DNA of 64,000 bases from positions 1,612,001-1,676,000 of the forward strand of contig NC_035794.1 of the NCBI RefSeq assembly GCF_001653235.2, written 5' to 3'. This DNA is from Pochonia chlamydosporia 170 (lineage: Eukaryota > Ascomycota > Sordariomycetes > Hypocreales > Clavicipitaceae). Both the position numbers and the translations under genes were made by a program. The notes under the pieces were generated by a model. It searched no databases, was not told the DNA's origin, and saw only the letters and a list, made by a program, of their open reading frames with translations. This document shows, piece by piece, positions 35,275 through 48,201 of the stretch (its first letter is position 1; each line of letters opens with the position of its first letter).

Positions 35275-38108
35275 TGTGTTTACTTCATGATTTTCTCTTC
35301 TAACCTTGCATTATTACGGATAACGACACTATTCTTTTCCTCTCTTTATGACACTCTTGGCATGGGGCGCGAGTTTTTACGGGCAACTCACTTAAAACGG
35401 GCGGGCGGGCATATTTCTCAATGGCGAAACCTAGGGACATGGGTGGTAACGGTTTTTTTTTTTTTTTACCTTCGTGGACCGGCGTTTGAAATCAAGTATA
35501 CATCAATGGAAGGACAAGATCCTCGGGAACAGGCGTTATGGGATGGAAACTGTAACTGTTTGCTAGAAGTGTCAAGACTGGCAGACCAGGACACCTAGGT
35601 GATTGGGTAGCGGCGATTGCCGTATACCACAGAGTAGCTTAAAGTACAAAGTACAAGAAACAAAGCATTTCTCCAGACGCTGTTCTATTCATGGCCCTCA
35701 TGCGAACTATAGTGACGCTGTTACACAAGCTTACGGAGAACTCGCCGGTCCAGTCTTGGCTCGATTTGAGACACATCATTTCCTCGCTCCAGCAACCCGG
35801 CATGTCTCTTGGAGGCTGCGAGCAAGTCATGGCTCCCAAAAGTCATGACTCCCAAGTGACCAATGAGGCATTTTGAAGATGGCCATTGCTGCATTGCTGC
35901 ATTATACGGGCCATGTTACTTACCAATGCCAGTGCACAAACTGGCGTGCATTGTCCACGTCTATCTTTAAACATACAATACTCCATACTTCCATACGCTT
36001 CGACCGGGCCAACTTCCGAAGCATCGAGGCTCAATCGGAGTATTCAAGTTTTGCGTAAAACGGATGCATAAGTAAATCGTAGTCATGACGGGTATCAGAT
36101 TGAGGGATTGTGTGCTTGACTTTGTGTATGCATTGGATTTTGATGTTTTCAATTGAAGATGCACCCACTATGCAGCGTCATGCAGGATTATGTGCCATGT
36201 AGTAATGGTGGTTCGTGGTTTTGCTTCTGCGGAGGAATATCCCTGACTTGAAACGTGGGCTGGATGCGGGTTAGAAATGCCATGTGAGGGACGAGTTGTT
36301 GCGACGGGGGTGATTTGAGAAGTGATATTCAAATTGACTGAGTTAGGTAGTTGGGAATACGATATGATGGCAAGTTACATGCCCGGCTCAGCTACAGTCT
36401 GTATGTGTACGGAGTACCACGAAATACAATGTAATGAGGGTATTTCCACCAATATTCGCGATGGCGTCTTCCGACATGACGAACTGCAGGAACACACTTA
36501 ACCATGTCACATCGCCCATCAAATCAATCTATCCAAGACGACCATGCTGTGCTCCTTCCCTTCAGGGGCTTTCTGGAGGTCTCAATCTGCACTGTGAGTT
36601 ACATGGTTCCACTTTGCGCATCAATTGATCCTTTCGTGGCTTTTTTCGGCCGGGGCTAGCGAGGATATTGCACCACAGTACCCAGGTACTTTGGGTCTAG
36701 TTCAGGAACAGGGGCAAGAAAGATGGGAGTTTGCTGGTGTGGAAATTTGCTTGCTTCCCCTCAGGGGTTCTGCGTAATTTCGGTTCAGTTGTTGCGGTGA
36801 AGATTGGAATTTGGACATTGGATGAAAAGTAACAGTTATGATACGTTGAGCACGTGGTCAAGTCGTGGGAGTGACCGTTTTGTCTGTCCACGGAAGCGGA
36901 CGGGACTGAATCCGCGTCATTCCGGCGATATAAGAGTAATTACGCTTCCCGTACAGTAACCTTTTTTCTAAATATCTTCTATGACGCGGACCTCGTTCGA
37001 TTCTGGGCCCGTCCCACAACCCCATCGGGCGCTTGGATGGATCTGAATATCGATTTTAGGACAGAATTTTACGCGACGCGTTTATTTTTGGTGTCGGGTC
37101 GCGTACGGATGTGGGCTCGAGCTTTGGGGTTGTGGCTTCAGCTGTGCGTGTATTGTGGAAATGCGGCGTGTATTGTTGGCGGATTGGGTGATTTACGGGT
37201 AGAGTTGCGAACAAAGAACGCGTTCTATGGAAGAGATGCGTAATTGGAATCATCTGTGCTCGTATTGTACTGTACAGTATCCGTTTATACGAGATATACT
37301 TCGCAGGGTATTCCGAGGTAAGAATGTGGTGCTTCTCAAGGGACATGGTGGCTCATGTGCTCTTGCCGGTTGACAGGGCTTTGAGGAAGCAAGCAGGTTG
37401 TAGGACATGTCCACGATAATCCAGCTTGTCTAATAGCTCTCTGTTCTCCCGGAAATGCGGGTTCAGCTGCTTAAGATCCCCCCTCTCCCTTTATCACCAA
37501 GTACACGCAACGGTGAGAGAATATGTGAGGTGACGGCACTATATATTGACTTTTAGGCTTGGTAATTGCGTAGTTTATCCTGTCTAACGTGCTCTCTTTC
37601 TATCGTGAATGGGTTCACGACTCATTGCTAGTTAGGATTGAGTGTATTCTATCGTCAAGTAAAGCCACCTAAACGTCTTAGGGGTAGTTTCTGCAAGTCA
37701 CAGGCAAACACAAACGCGAGCTAGGAGACGCCATGCCAGAAAACTGCTATACCCGCTTGTCTACCTATCACTTAACTTCCTGTGTACTTGGGTAGCTTTT
37801 GTTAAACACCGGCCGCTTCTTCAGCCGCTTCTTCAGTTCACTACACATCCACCACCCATTAACCAACACAGTATAAACCCATTGCCTCGTATCCCCAGCT
37901 GGAACTTACGAGGTGACAAGGCGGGCCAACACTCTACGCACGTGTTCCATGTGTTCAAAATACCGCAATGTGTCCGGCATGTGCCTAGTGATCGTTGACA
38001 TTCCGTCTTTGTATAACTACGCTTCTGGGATAGCAGTACCTACAAAATCAGGAACGGACGTACGCAAAAATCAACATATTGGAACTCACCGATGAATTTT
38101 GGCAGCAA
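35275..38108. other. 2.8-kb gene-free interval
   Basis: No gene recognised. Includes a poly-T run at about 35452-35467 and AT-richer patches towards 37900. It separates the serine-rich protein gene from the DUF7587-like gene (both 3' ends face it). Confidence 0.6.
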
Positions 38109-38869
38109 CTAGCCCCAAATCGAATTGTAGTTTCTTTCACGAAGCGTGAGAAACATCATGGTTATCTGAAATTGGGCTTCTCGGTCCGAGTGGACGAGCT
38201 TCTCGGCCAACAACATGGCTGCCGAAATATCGTCTTCATGACCATCCACAATCGCACAGAAATCAATCCATAGCTCAAACCGGGCAAGACCTTCATGAAG
38301 GCCATCACGGCAATCCAGTAGGTCGAAGCCTGGTAAAAGTCTGTTAATTTCGTTGGTAACTGAATGCAGCTTTACGGAACCCACGATGGTGTCTGCTGGC
38401 ACTGGGCCAAAAACAAGGTACTCATGGTAAGGATCATTGTGCCAGTCGACTCCCTCCTTCTCCAACTCAGGGCATTTAGGTAGAGAGCGGGCGCGGTAGA
38501 TTGTATCCTCTGGCATGGACCACGAATTGATGAGAATGAGTTCGATATCGCCATGTCCCCGACGACGCAGCCAGTTTGCGTAGTTTAGTGCCCAGAGGAG
38601 AGAGACTGTTACCGAAGCGATTGTGAAGGGAGAATCATAGATTGCGCCGATCAAGTGGCCGGAAACCAAGGATGCCAAGCGGCCCTGGTTAACGACTTGA
38701 CTCTCATCTGTTGGAGTAGGATGATGGATATGGTTGAAGGATCTGTCTGACTCGACTCTCCAACAGAATTGAGGGATGCGAGAGGACGCTGTATCAAGGG
38801 AGTTGTATTAATAGTTAGCAGTTGTAAATATGGTAAGGTATCGAACTCAGAGTACTAACTGGAATCCAT
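38109..38869 (-). CDS. DUF7587-like protein of unknown function
   Basis: Two exons: 38869-38860 (only 10 nt: Met-Asp-Ser plus one base) and 38788-38109, intron 71 bp; 229 residues. Function unknown. The pattern matches the fungal DUF7587 family as I recall it: an N-terminal Arg in FCWRVESDRSF, a mid segment DSPFTIASVTVSLLWALNYA, a strand-and-loop IELILINSWSMPEDTIYRA, then WHNDPYHEYLVFGPVPADTI and VGSVKL. This order (Arg, SPF-x-S/T, Glu before a VP loop) recalls ADP-ribosyltransferase-like folds; that is inference. No signal peptide or membrane span. The tiny first exon rests on a good donor (GTTAGT), acceptor and frame, but an alternative start is possible. Its neighbour is a P450 gene. Confidence 0.7.
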
Positions 38870-39664
38870 TACATCCGATGAAGGAGCTGTCTTGTCACGT
38901 ATGATGCGTGGTCTGGCAGAAAGTGCAAAGAACGGATGGAAGAAAGTTTGTATATGGTGTCCGTGTCTGGTGCTGTATACCGACGTGCTGTTGAGAGTGA
39001 GCATTTGATTACATAAAGTATGTATATAAATAAGGCAACTATGGCCGGTGAAGAGGGCTGGACGAGTGAGGACCTACTTCAGTAGATGTGCGAGCAATAA
39101 CAATGCTCGTTCGAAACATGACCAAGAAGATGTCTCGCATGGACATCCAAACTTGACGCCTCCATTCGCCGCGTCGCAGTTCAGACCAAACTGCACAAAC
39201 AACTATCAGCCGTTGAAGAACATGACCAAGGTCCACAAAGTCCTGGAACAAGTGAGAGATGGAGTTGTAACTTGTAAGTAACCAAGCTTCTGAGACGGCG
39301 CTGCACATTCCACGTTGACATGGTGCAACAATGGAACTCACCTCACGCAATGACCAGTTCCAAAAACAGACAGGCAGACAGGCAGACAGTTGATGCACGG
39401 AAAGCACAAACCAACCACCTGCACTTTCCAATAAAGTGTCCGGTCTGCTCATATACATTCTATTATGTAATCAATATATACCAAGTCACAAGAAACCAAC
39501 GTCGCCATTCCATCCATCAACACAAGCATGCCCATACATCGCACCAAACTCATCCATCTGCCCGAAATGCAATCAACCAGTATACCGCCCAACCACACCG
39601 CAAATGCGCGTAGGAACAAAAAGAAGACGAAAATGCACGCTTAGCCTCAAATGCAAAGCTCAAT
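38870..39664. other. Intergenic region, DUF7587-like gene to P450 gene
   Basis: Upstream of the DUF7587-like gene and downstream of the P450. Nothing coding seen; a CAGACAGG repeat lies at 39366-39388. Confidence 0.65.
39366..39388. repeat. Short CAGACAGG tandem repeat
   Basis: Nearly three copies of an 8-bp unit between genes. Confidence 0.8.
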
Positions 39665-41682
39665 CTACATCATCTCATCAAACATAAGCCGCCCAATCGG
39701 CGGCACACTCGTGACGTTGTGCGGATCAGGAACCACGTACTTGTCCCCCTGAAGCTTGAAGCGTCCGCACTTAACCAACGCCATGAGCCATAATTTAATT
39801 TCTGTGAGCATTAGCTAATCGTCACGCCTCCGCAAGGTAGGTTACGGCGGCACATACCATTCGCAGCGAGAACTCGCCCTGGACAAGACCACCGTCCTAG
39901 GCCGAAGACGAGATATCCCGGGCCAGTGGTTGCGGCGGAGCGTCCACTGCCAACCCATCTCAGGGGGTTGAACTCCTGCGGGTTGGGGTGGAAGTCTGGC
40001 GATCGGTAGGAAAGATACGTTACTGGGATGACGATGGAACCTGCAAACTCGTTAATCGACGTTTTTTTACAATTCATGATGTAGAACGTAAGTACCTCTG
40101 GGGATCATATATGGCCCCAGCTGGGCATCTTTAATGGTTGCGCGCGCAAGACTCGCCGTGTCGCCCTTCATGCGCATCACCTCACGGACATACGAATCCG
40201 TAATGGCTGACTTTTGCAAGGCCTTGAAAGCAATGTCCTGGTCGTGGGCGTCGTTGTTGAAGCGCCGGGCTTCATCTCGGATTCTATCTTGGCTGTCGTT
40301 GTGTTTGGCTAGGAAGCAGGTGACCCAGAGGATGTTTGTGATGCTGGTCAGGTTAGTATGTCATTTGGTTACACAAGGCAGATTGGCGGGGACTAACGTT
40401 TGGTGTAGGCTGACGAAAATGATTCCCAGGAGTAAGACTATCATCCAGAGGCGAGAAGTGACTGATATGTAGCCATTCTCGCCTGCATACTCATTCACGA
40501 GGTATGTCACGATGGTATTATCCTAGCCGGCGTGAGTAAACACTGGATACTCTCCAACACGTTCATCACAAGGCGTATCACGTACCTCTGTCTTGGACTT
40601 TCTGGGTCGCGAAACGTCAGTCCACATCTCCCAGAAGAACCTCGGTCCAATGTGATACGGGATTCGGAAGAGCAGCTTGATCCTACGTCTGGTCAGCACC
40701 AATCTCAACAAATTGACGACGCCACAACGACATACCAGGTAACCATTCGCCAGAGCAAGGGAAAGTTGCGTAGATATGAGGTATTCTTGAAAATTCCCGA
40801 GAGCTCAGCTATATCCTCGGCAATATCAACCACCGAATTTACATTTCGCGGGTTATCATAACTCTGTGTGGCATTAGACATCACCATCATGCCAGCATGT
40901 CAAACCAAGGGGAACATGGAACTCACCTCGCCCAGAAATATCCTAATCGACACCTGGCCCATCGTCTGCTGGGCATAGGGCAGAATATCAACGGGTCGAA
41001 GCACCCCATCCTTGACCATCTTGCCTGCGCCGCGCTCAAAAATCGGCCAGACTAGAACGCCATCAGCAAAAGCGCATTTTCGCAGCAGGGCAATACGTAC
41101 TCTCGGGAACAATTTCATTCAGCCGTCTCGCCAAATAGTTCTTGACCAGACTGTCCATGTCTCTCAAAAACGAGCCCCCGTGCAGATTAAACACAAAATC
41201 CAAACCGAGGACCTACATCATCAGCGAGCTGTTGCAACCGTCGTCAGTCCGGCGCAAGCATAACAAACTCACCTTGGCGACTCCCACCTCAAAACTAAAA
41301 GCCGACTCATCCGTCAGCAACCTCCGCGTATACTCTTTCGAGACCAAATATTCAACCTGTACGATATTAACGACGTTGAAACCACGACAGGATGCACGCA
41401 AAAACAAACATTGCCATTCCGCTCAACTCCCACCACGGGTCCATTCTCCCTCAAGGCCTTTGTCATAGACTCAATCGGAGAATAAATTAGCTCCTCCTCC
41501 TACACGATGAAGTCAGTCACTCAGTCACAACACCCATGTCAGAAAGTGTCTCAGAAAAAACTCACGGCGACATGCACCATCGGCGGCGCATTCTTGACCG
41601 GCTCATCCTTCCGCAAAAACCGTTGCAAGACGATGGCAACGACAAGCAAGGCCGCCACAATACGAATACTACCCAAAGACAT
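39665..41682 (-). CDS. Cytochrome P450 monooxygenase
   Basis: Membrane-bound haem monooxygenase; substrate unknown. Eleven exons: 41682-41566, 41499-41410, 41356-41273, 41212-41101, 41051-40927, 40863-40736, 40682-40586, 40522-40398, 40343-40096, 40040-39858, 39801-39665. All junctions keep frame, giving 481 residues. There is an N-terminal membrane anchor (SIRIVAALLVVAIVLQ). The ExxR motif is in REVMRMKG, the PxRW-type motif in FNPLRW, and the haem-cysteine loop is FGLGRWSCPGRVLA. The I-helix reads SLHQTITNILW: the threonine is kept but the usual acid before it is Gln, a feature also seen in ent-kaurene-oxidase-like fungal P450s, which this protein resembles. No backbone synthase gene lies nearby, so it appears to be an isolated P450 rather than part of a metabolite cluster. 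Confidence 0.9.
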
Positions 41683-41819
41683 GGCGCTCGCAGGAAAAAT
41701 GCCCCCAAACGGGGGTTGCTGGACGTGGTATCTCAACTGGATCAAAGGCGGGTGCTTTGACAAGCGGAATCCCAGCTGTTTAAGGGTCTCCCTCCATGGG
41801 TTTATGAAGGGGCACTAGA

Positions 41820-41832
41820 GGGGGGGGGGGGG
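41820..41832. repeat. Poly-G run
   Basis: 13 consecutive G, about 140 bp upstream of the P450 start codon. Prone to length error in assemblies. Confidence 0.9.
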
Positions 41833-42000
41833 ATACCAAGAAAAAAAAGCCACGCATTTAGCCGGCCTGCCACTCTTTTCGCTCAAGTCCGTGGCCCTGA
41901 CAGATCAGATCAAATGGTATGGATTGGATTTAGAAATTCCGCCCGCTGCTTCGCTCACTCGCGCTACACTAACTTGGACTGATCTAACTATTGACCAATG

Positions 42001-42026
42001 CACACACACACACACACACACACACA
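42001..42026. repeat. (CA)13 microsatellite
   Basis: Thirteen perfect CA dinucleotides, intergenic. Confidence 0.95.
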
Positions 42027-43461
42027 CCAACAGACCAGATTCTCTAGTCCTGGCTTGACTCCTCTCCCTTGGCCTTGGCTTGGTCGTAGACTGGGTCGGG
42101 ACGACTAATTCCTCCTTGTGGTCTGGGCGGTAGCACCAGTCCAGCACCTGCAGTACGATGCGTTGTTGCATCGTGATTGCGAGCAGGGACCCGGACATGG
42201 TTGGTGGGTTTTGGTGGGAATGCGACCTTGCAAACTGCTAGTTTGACGGTTGGTCGTCCGAATCTTGAACTTTTGACCGGACTGGACTGCATTTGACTGG
42301 ACTGGCGATGTTTGTCTAGATTTGTGACTTGTGTTGTTGGACGGCGACTGGCTCGCTTGGCTTGGTGAGAATTGACGTGTCGGCGCATGTGGTTGCATTC
42401 AACATGTAAAGGATTATTGTGTCTGAATTTGCAGTTTTTGTCTTTTCTTGGCTTTGCTGCCTACCTACGTGTGTGTGTGTTTGTTGATTTGTTTCCATCT
42501 ACCCTCACCAGTAAGGTAGCAAGCCGTCTCAGCACTCGGGCAGTAATACAGTCAGTTGTATCGTTGCGCAAGGACAGTACAATACAGTATCAACAAACGT
42601 CCATGCTATTTCCGTATTACTCAACCATCCATCCTACGATCCAAACGAAGAGGCAACATAATCGTCTGGACTGGTTCGTCAAAGCGCCAGCCGCCCGTTG
42701 CGCACCCGTTGATCCCGTCCGCCGCAAGCCTGCCAGCACTAAATGAAGCCAAGCCGCAAAGACCAGTTGACTCGAGCGTCTTTACCCCAAATCAACATCC
42801 AAAAATGGACAGACACATGAACTCGCGTATTTGAATCAAAAACTAAAAATTTCATCGTCCAACACCGTGGTTTGCGCAGCACCTTTCTACTTTCGCCTCC
42901 AGATGCAAACGCAGCTTTAATTAAAAACCATGAACCATGATTTCTTTCCCATGCACCACTGACATGCAGATCCACTTGCAGTGAAACATGCTTCCCCGGC
43001 CCGCGTTTCACAACAGTTCATTTATCAGCGCAGCATGGAAGTCGTCTCGTCTGTCGCCGATTTGATTTACACCCTTGCTGTGACGTATCACATAGAGCTC
43101 TCCTGTTTACCATGTGGCAAACGTACGACAAAGTTGCGTCAGGAGTGCAGACTGGTTCGATTACTGGTATTGTGCGCCTAATTCGGGAAAAAAAAATGTT
43201 GCGGACAAAAAAAGAAACGACAAAAAAAGAATTCTGGAAGGAAAAAGTCACAAATGGCTCGCGCGATACAACAACCAACTGGAACGATGCCTCGGCCCTT
43301 TGCATCCACGGCTCCCTCCGTCATGGCACATGATAATGACCTGACCACAGTAAAAAAAAGTAAATGAGCGAAAACATTTGGCGATGCAATTGGTTGAAAT
43401 AATCAAGTACAAACAATTCTCAGGTTTTACAAAAATACGCTCCTCTCAAAATATGCCCAAC

Positions 43462-45836
43462 TTAGCTTCCATTCAGCGCTGCTGGTGGCAAGGGACTTTC
43501 GCCGCCTGGCGCCTTGGTTCGGAGCGTCAATGGGAAGGGATACTCGTCGGGATCTTCTTCCGCACTAACACGATTTATTAGTTATTTTTGCATGGTTAAC
43601 ATTATCATAGGAAAAAAAAAAAAATACTTACGGCAACTTCCACGCGACATAGTCCTCGGTGTTCAAGCCCTCACGCCCTTCCTGCAAACTGGCAAAATCG
43701 CCTGGCGTCATCATACCGCTCTTGTCTCTCGGCGAGCCCGGCACCGACAAAGGTCGCGTAATCTTTTGCTCGACGCCAGGAATAAAGTCATCCGGTTCCT
43801 CGTCTCCCGAGAACGAGTCGGGGTACGCCCGCCGCAACGCCAGTTGACGAGCCTTGACGTACTCCATGCCCATTCGCTTCCAGTCGAGAAGGTCGCTCAG
43901 ACGCTCCGTCCGGTTTCGCTGGTTGATTCGTTGGCGACGACTCTTGCCGCAAAAGTCAAACATGTGCGACGTCAACTCGTTGACCGAATCATCGACTCCC
44001 TTGGTTCGGCGATCGACAATGTAAATGCCATAGTCGCTCGAGTTCTCAATCAGCTCCTCCATGTAGCACCCGAACCCGGACAAGTTGGTCGTGATGCTGG
44101 GAACACCCATGACGGTGCACTCGGCCGGCGTGTAACCCCACGGCTCGTAGTACGAAGCAAAAACACCCATGTGGCACCCGCGCACAAAGTCGTCATAGTC
44201 CAGTGGGAGAACCGGGTTGGCAGAGTTGAGGAACTCTGGGTGGAACACTACCTTGACCCGGTCCGAAGGGTGGTTGAAGAGCTGTACGCGTCGGATCTGG
44301 TTGAGAACTGGATCTTCCTGGTCATTCACCATGTTGTGTGTAACAATCGGCGGCAGACCGCTTCGCTTCATCGCGAACAGACGACGCCGCAGCAACACGC
44401 GGTCCTGACCGGAAATGAGCTCCTTTTCGTCTGGCATTGGGTCTCCCTCGTGCCACTTGAGCGAGCGCTCGAACATTCGTCGACCGATGCTCTGTTCGAT
44501 CATGGTCGTCGTGTCTCGCAGCGATTTGATGACTGCCTGGCCCTTGAGGGCTTCCACTGTGAGCGACGTCGTTTGCGCTGGCATGATGATAAACGCCACG
44601 ACAGTCATCTTGCTACCCGCATTCTTCAACCGGTGATTCAGTCGAGCCAAGGACTCGATGAACATGTCGACACCCTTATTTCGGAACTCATAACGACCAG
44701 CAGTAAACACATACAGCGTGTTGTCTGGGTCAAAGTCGTAGTGCCCGTAGAAGTGACCTCGGACAAAGTCGTGAATCTTCTCCTTGGACTGCTGGTGCAA
44801 ATTCTGGAATTCGTGGACGGCGGAAAATTTGGTCACGTTGAGACCATTGGGGAGCACACCGTCGGGCTTGCGCTTCAGCAAATGCTCAGACTCAAATGCC
44901 GTAATGTGGGACACGGTTGTGAAGACGTCGCAGGAGTGTGTGGCTGCACGCTCAATGCAGTATCTATGGTAGATACCTCTTTTCCCAGCTTCGGCGTCGA
45001 CATCAAAGTACTGCAAATTATTGTAGAAATCAACAGAGCCGGCGCAAAGATATCGCCCGAGAAGAGTCGCATGTGTGGTGAAGATGGTGGTGACGTCAAT
45101 GCGACGTTTCTTTGTGAGAGGCAGCGCAACACCAGCGAGCCATTCGTGGAAGTGCGCAATAACAGCTCGCTTCTTTTCGTGACAGACAAACTGCATCCCA
45201 ATTGATTAGTACTGGCTTCGTCACTGACAAATGCCCCGCCAACAGCATTCCCGGCAGCTTACCTCTCCCAAAAACCATGCTACCAAGTAGCCAAAGACTA
45301 TAGCTTCGTTGGTCTCGTCGTCACTAGGTGGTGATGGAATGCTTGCGATATTCCACAGGTCCGTCTTCCATTCATTCATGTAGCCATACGCAGTCTTGGT
45401 ATCAATGAGTAAGACCCTAGGAGCTCCTTCAATTAGCCATCGGCCGTACAGCATGCCAATGCCTCGATCCTTCATCGCCTGCATTGTCTTGGCAATCTCT
45501 GGGTTAGTCGGCTCCATTTCTTCCACCTCGACGGCTGCCTAAAAGCTGTTAGATGGAATTGGGACCGGTGGAAAGGGCTCCCGGAGCCTTACAGAGGTAT
45601 GATTGAGAGGGCCAATGAGGGTATACCGGTCACCATACTCGGCCGTGGTCACTGGCGCCTTGGACTTGATGACGGAGTAGATACCACCCACTGTAGGGAA
45701 GCTGGGATTAGCCAAAACCCGCACCGAAAAAAGATGTAGCTGTAGAGTTGGTCTACAAACCTCGATGAGCTACCTCTGTAGCAATCTCAAAGAGCAGGTG
45801 GTTCTTGACATCGCGGACAGGCTCGCCGTCGGCCAT
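43462..45836 (-). CDS. gsy1: Glycogen synthase
   Basis: Transfers glucose from UDP-glucose to growing glycogen in the cytosol (GT3 family). Exons: 45836-45761, 45690-45593, 45538-45263, 45190-43632, 43564-43462; 703 residues, the usual fungal length. The N-terminus reads [20 protein letters not shown] across the first intron, the conserved nucleotide-binding start of GT3 enzymes; this fixes the donor at GTTTGT rather than the earlier GTAGCT. Other motifs are [32 protein letters not shown] and [19 protein letters not shown] with the catalytic glutamates. The arginine cluster ([14 protein letters not shown]) fits the glucose-6-phosphate site. The C-terminal tail has Ser/Thr-Pro and [13 protein letters not shown] sites typical of regulation by phosphorylation. 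The last exon is 103 nt. Confidence 0.96.
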
Positions 45837-46883
45837 GGTGAAGGACGAGTCGTGGATGGTGGGGAGGTTGGGTGCGACGACGACAGCAGCAACAGCTTGC
45901 GATTGACTAGATGGAGCTATTCACAGCAAGCAATTCGCTCCAGTAAGCTTCAAAGGGTATTCTGAAGCTGTAGCAGCAGCTACTGAGATCGATTGAGAGG
46001 TTGAGGATGTGCAAAGATGAAAATTTGGAGCTGCCAGAGGTGTTTTGTCACCTTGTCGGAGAGAGCGATCGAATGCGGCGAGATGGCGTCGACCTTTGGC
46101 GGGACCAGGCAGGCCAAGGGACAGGGAATACAAGATGCCAAGGTTGCTTGCGAAATGCGAAACCCGTCGATATGCCGCAGATAACGACAGCGCGAAATTA
46201 TTCAGAGCATGGAATAAATTTTGTTTTTAAAAAAAAAAAAATAAGGAGATTGTATGAGAGTTCGAGGACAGACCACCAAGATGAGGAGGGGTCGTGACCA
46301 TGGCCAAGGCGGAGCAGAGACGGGCTGGCGGACTGGACATGGACGCTCAAGTCATGGCACCTCGTCCGCTCAAATGAGTGAGGATCGAATGTGACGGATG
46401 GATGGCATCGTCCACTGAGGCGACATCGAACCAGACCACCAGACAACGAACTGCCTTGGTCGAGTCGTCGATCCACACCAAACAAAGCTGAGGGTCAACG
46501 CCTCCCAACAACATTGAAGGCCAAAAAGCGAGTGTTGGTGGCAACCGTCCCACTAGCTTCCCACCATTTGCGCTGAAGGAACCCGAGTTACAGTAGGCGT
46601 ACCCACTAATTTCTACAAGTGGGTCTGGGGTTGGTGCTGTGCCGCCGAGAGCCCGGCCATTATAGTGGGCCGATGCTGCTGTGGGAGCCAAACCCACTGA
46701 TTGTGGCATCCAAACATCAATTTGTCTTGACATGCATGTCACCACCGACTGTCGAATAACCAATCTGGACTTGAAGAGAAATCCTGCAGAGAACCCATGT
46801 TGGTCTCTGCGGTCTCAACGAACCTGAGCTCTTTTGTTGCCCGTTATCCTCAACTTTGCTGTTGAGCAGCCGGCTCATTGGAG

Positions 46884-46926
<43 letters not shown>

Positions 46927-48201
46927 CTTCTGTTTTTGGTCTGCATTGGACCACGAACTCGCTTCGCTAATGGTTCGTTCCTTCGTTCATGGTTTTTTCT
47001 TGGTGGCTTTTTTTAGCACACGGCAGGTCCTTCGAGACCCTGGGAACACAGAGCAGCCCGAATATCAAGCCCGTAGTACCGCCGTGACTATCAACGAAAA
47101 ACAAAGAAGTGTGAGAGAGAAAAAAATTCAATCCTCTGAAGCACCAGAAGAGCCGTTACCGGGCAGCGACACGGAAGGAGGCTGGAAAATTTTATGTCTG
47201 GTGGCAGCGGGTGACCAACCAAGACGCCCTGACATTCTGGCCTGTTGGCGTTCACAACGCTACCCATCTCTTCCTTCTTGTTGACCTGCATCAATGAACA
47301 GAAAGGGCGAATTGTGGAGGGGCGGATGGCAACGTGGTTGGCTTTTGCACTGGCTCAATGTCCATGTTGAGATGGCGGCCATGACGAAATGTCGCGTGGG
47401 GAGGCTGGACAAAGCACGAGGTGATCGCATTGGTGATGTCAACAGAGTCGAAGAAACCCGCCTCATGGCGTCAAGAATCGGGACGTCTCCTGGGCTTGTT
47501 GCAGTAATCCGCAACAAGGTATTTTGTCGCCTAAAGCCTATTCAGTATGCCAAGTTGCCCATCAGTACGGAGTACAGCACCAAGAAATGTCGATGAAGAT
47601 GTAGCCCCCACCGCTGGCCAGAGCGGGCATGGAACCATTGATGTCCGGCCGTGCTGGCAGTTGGTAAATTTCCCAATCAATTTCTCAGTGCAACATCTTG
47701 GAAGCGTTGTGCCACTGAAGGAAGCCCGCCCCTCTTCTGCAACGACGAACCGAGTCGTCGGAGGTCGATTTTCAACATCGTGAAGGGCAAGAAATAAAAA
47801 GAGGAAGAAGTGCCAGGAGAAACCCCGAATATCAACACCAGACGCTCATGAGCATGATGGAAGTAAAACGCCCCTCCAGAAGTCGTTAGACAATAAGTTC
47901 TTGCCTGCTTCCTTCGCACTTTCCTCAATTCTTCAGCCTCGCCAGCGTCCATCTCCCAATTGGATGCCGTGAACAAGACCTCCCCGCTGTGGGTCTTCAA
48001 CCCGCAAGGCTGGCTGCCATCCCAAAAATTTTTGAAAGTTCGTCTCAGTCAACAGAGTCAGTGGGACAATTTTGAAGCACGTTTTCCACCATTCTAGCAG
48101 TTGCTCACCTTTGTCATTCGAAAATTTACCTAAATACTGGATCCAGTCTAAATCCTCCGTTGCCTTCCATCAGATATCGACGAGGCGCAATTGTCGCCAA
48201 G
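45837..48201. other. Divergent promoter region, gsy1 to ytm1
   Basis: 2.4 kb without a recognised gene. Dominated by a 40-T run (46887-46926) roughly mid-way, plus a 12-A run near 46229-46241. Confidence 0.7.
46887..46926. repeat. 40-bp poly-T tract
   Basis: Forty uninterrupted T on the plus strand between the divergent gsy1 and ytm1 genes. Long dA:dT tracts exclude nucleosomes; it could also be a poly-A tail relic of a retroposed sequence, but no such sequence is recognised beside it. Confidence 0.9.

Larger units (their letters stand above)
41683..43461. other. Intergenic region, P450 promoter to gsy1 3' end
   Basis: 1.8 kb without a recognised gene. It contains a 13-G run (41820-41832), a (CA)13 microsatellite (42001-42026) and A-rich sequence at 43185-43230 near the 3' end of gsy1. 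Confidence 0.65.

Noticed and set aside
43514..45205. 563-codon open frame on the plus strand opposite gsy1
   Set aside because: It is the antisense shadow of the strongly coding glycogen synthase exon; the product has no recognisable domain.
45752..45775. GTAGCT donor after IATE in gsy1
   Set aside because: It breaks the frame; the later donor GTTTGT gives the conserved EVAHRVGGIYS.
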